NCBI RefSeq assembly: GCF_014212175.1
Contig: NZ_JACJVR010000106.1
Span: forward strand, 56,512-120,511
Source: Cohnella xylanilytica
GTDB taxonomy: Bacteria > Bacillota > Bacilli > Paenibacillales > Paenibacillaceae
Direction of reading: 5' to 3'
Length of the DNA stretch: 64,000 nucleotides
In this document: positions 62,379-64,000 of the stretch, piece by piece
Position numbering within the stretch: position 1 is the stretch's first letter
Layout: the number at the start of each line of letters is the position of its first letter
Notes under the pieces: model-generated
The model's input: only the letters and a program-made list of their open reading frames with translations
Databases searched by the model: none
What the model was told of the DNA's origin: nothing
Program-made: the position numbers and the translations under genes

Positions 62379-62426
62379 AAAGCCCTTCAGCCCTCCAGCA
62401 GGAGGACGGAAGGGCTTTGTTTTTTT
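62379..62426. terminator. Bidirectional terminator, importer and RCC1 genes
   Basis: AAAGCCCTT (62379-62387) pairs with AAGGGCTTT (62410-62418), with inner CCCTCC/GGAGG, then GTTTTTTT. Lies between convergent genes. Confidence 0.9.
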
Positions 62427-62447
62427 CGGGGATTCGTACCGCTGGGA

Positions 62448-63785
62448 TCAGAGCTTCACCGGTACCGGATATTTGTAGGAATTTTCTTTGCCGTCATTCC
62501 CCAATTGACCGGCTGCATTGTTGCCCATGGCCCAGAGAGTGCCGTCCTCTCGGAGGAGCAAGCCGAAGTTAAATCCGGCCGTTACCGCCACCGCTCCGTC
62601 GAACGGACTGCCGTTATCCCATTTGACCGGGACGGGGAGCTTCGACGATTGATTCGTGCCGTTGCCCAATTGTCCGTAGAGATTGACGCCCCATGCGACG
62701 ACCGTGCCGTCGTTTTTGATCGCATAGGACTGATCCCAGCCTGCGGCAATCGCTTTGACATCCGACAATTGGCCGGAAGGGTCCCCCGGATCTTGAACGG
62801 GGATCGGGTAGCCCGAGAAGTTCCTCGTGGAATTGCCGATGCCGAGCGCCCCTTGAAGATTGTTCCCCCAGGCATACACTTTCCCATCCTTCAGAGCCAG
62901 AACGTGCGTGACTCCGGCCGCGATCTGGTCGACATCCGCCCATTCGGGAGCGCTATTGTCGGGAGCGTGGACCTTGATGGGCTTGAAAGAAGCCTCCAGC
63001 ACGGTACTGGACGGAATCGTGCCGATTCCCAGCTGCCCGTAGGACTCCTCGCCCCACGCCCATAGCACGCCTGCTTCGTCGATCGCCATCGTATACCCGT
63101 TGCTTACGACGATGTTCACGATCGGCGGCAAATTCGGTACCTTCAGCGGAACCAGGCTGAGGGGGATTTTCCGGTCTACCCCCAACTGGCCCGACTGATT
63201 GTTCCCCCAAGTATATACGCTTCCGTCTTCTTTGAGCGCGACGCTCTGCGAGCTGCCCCCTTGAATCTGCTTAACCCCGGTCAGGTAGCCGCTCGGATCC
63301 GATGGGTCTCGAACCTGTACGGGCTCCAGGCGCCGCGTGGTCGTTCCGTCTCCAAGCTCTCCGCTGCTATTCTGTCCCCAGGCCCACACGGTGCCGTCGG
63401 CGGCCAATGCCACCGTGAACTGAATGCCGGCATCGACCTGCTTGAAGGGGATGTCTTGGATAGGGCCCGTCACCTGGACAGGGACTTTCCTGACCTTGGT
63501 GTCGCCAAGTCCCAGCTCGCCGGACCCGTTGCTGCCCCATACCCATATCGTTCCGTCCTTCTTCAAGGCGACATTGTGCTTCGCCGACTGCACCGTCGGC
63601 GCGTATTCCGAACCTAGCTCCGAGATACTCGAGATCGGCGCTTCCGTTCCCGTCTCCGCTGCCGCGTAGTTTCGTTCCCCGAAGCCGCTCCATAACAAGG
63701 ACAACGTCAAGGATAAGGCGCATACCCCTTTCATTAGGCGTGCGGGCGATAGACCCCGCTGCTTCGGCTGAACCTGGAATTCCAT
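62448..63785 (-). CDS. Secreted RCC1-repeat beta-propeller protein
   Basis: 445 aa. ATG at 63785 follows GGAGGAGG; a longer frame up to 63866 has no ribosome site. A signal peptide or membrane anchor (LMKGVCALSLTLSLLWSGFG) is followed by seven RCC1-type repeats of about 50 residues, each with a core like ALKKDGTIWVWGSNGSGELG and ending PV.V. Seven repeats make one complete propeller. Such proteins in bacteria are extracellular and of unknown role, probably protein or polysaccharide binding. No catalytic motif, no anchor signal at the C-terminus. Confidence 0.93.
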   Translation of the reverse strand: MEFQVQPKQRGLSPARLMKGVCALSLTLSLLWSGFGERNYAAAETGTEAPISSISELGSEYAPTVQSAKHNVALKKDGTIWVWGSNGSGELGLGDTKVRKVPVQVTGPIQDIPFKQVDAGIQFTVALAADGTVWAWGQNSSGELGDGTTTRRLEPVQVRDPSDPSGYLTGVKQIQGGSSQSVALKEDGSVYTWGNNQSGQLGVDRKIPLSLVPLKVPNLPPIVNIVVSNGYTMAIDEAGVLWAWGEESYGQLGIGTIPSSTVLEASFKPIKVHAPDNSAPEWADVDQIAAGVTHVLALKDGKVYAWGNNLQGALGIGNSTRNFSGYPIPVQDPGDPSGQLSDVKAIAAGWDQSYAIKNDGTVVAWGVNLYGQLGNGTNQSSKLPVPVKWDNGSPFDGAVAVTAGFNFGLLLREDGTLWAMGNNAAGQLGNDGKENSYKYPVPVKL

Positions 63786-64000
63786 GAGCCGTTCCTCCTC
63801 CGACTGCAAAGGCAGTGTTTTATTGGATACATATTGTATCAAAGAAGCTATAAGAGCTTCCTTCATCCTGCGTCATAGGATGAAGCCAAACATTCGCAAC
63901 CTTGTATGGGACACCACTTGATGCCATTGTCAGAGTCAAGTCTTCGTATCTATCGCCCTCCAGTCGTAGTTGTCTTCATTTGTGAAAATCAGTAGTAAAA
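63786..64000. other. Upstream region of the RCC1 gene with inverted repeats
   Basis: GATACA-TAT-TGTATC (63826-63840) is a perfect 6-bp palindrome over a possible minus-strand -10 (TACAAT). CTTCATCCT (63861-63869) pairs perfectly with AGGATGAAG (63877-63885). The rest is AT-richer than the window average and shows no gene up to the window edge. Confidence 0.5.

Overview
The window looks like a piece of chromosome from a GC-rich Paenibacillaceae bacterium (Cohnella or Paenibacillus type). The reasons are dense GGAGG ribosome sites with frequent TTG/GTG starts, repeated YesM/YesN-type two-component pairs, LplB/YtcP-type sugar ABC permeases without their own ATPase, CcpA-type cre boxes, and large secreted multidomain pectin enzymes. 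I saw no rRNA, tRNA, CRISPR array, transposase or phage structural gene.

Layout. (1) 1-14241, rhamnogalacturonan locus: the C-terminal part of an AraC regulator, an importer (two permeases and a 555-aa lipoprotein), a GH105 unsaturated-glycuronyl hydrolase, a 2146-aa secreted CE12-like esterase/PL11 lyase fusion, and a convergent GH105/GH88-like gene broken by one frameshift. (2) 14393-16838: AraC and LysR regulators and a DinB-like protein. (3) 16934-23400: two very large, translationally coupled proteins of unknown function, the least explained part of the window. (4) 23774-24760: a GH43 enzyme. (5) 24891-29922, efflux/redox block: DHA2 MFS pump, alditol-oxidase-like flavoenzyme, NAD(P)H FMN reductase with a divergent HxlR regulator, and a TetR regulator that shares an operator-like sequence with the pump promoter. 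(6) 30225-40534: response regulator, sensor kinase and an unlipidated solute-binding protein, then a lipoprotein, two permeases and a secreted glycosidase whose catalytic domain carries a circularly permuted carbohydrate-binding module. (7) 41006-45328: UvrA-like ATPase, MFS exporter and a tandem-HTH MerR regulator, probably drug resistance. (8) 45476-52537: a second two-component system and importer on the minus strand. (9) 52733-54403: MarR regulator and two nitroreductase-like genes sharing an operator, followed by two adjacent 51-bp tandem repeat arrays. (10) 55009-62322: a third kinase/regulator pair with an SGNH esterase, divergent from a fourth importer. (11) 62448-63785: a secreted seven-repeat RCC1 propeller.

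How it works together: secreted lyases, esterases and glycosidases release oligosaccharides from plant polysaccharides. Lipoprotein-dependent ABC importers take them up, presumably powered by a shared MsmX-type ATPase encoded elsewhere, and cytoplasmic GH105/GH43 enzymes finish the breakdown. Each importer is paired with an AraC or YesMN-type regulator, and cre-like boxes near several promoters suggest carbon catabolite control. Assignments rest on reading motifs by eye; no database search was possible.
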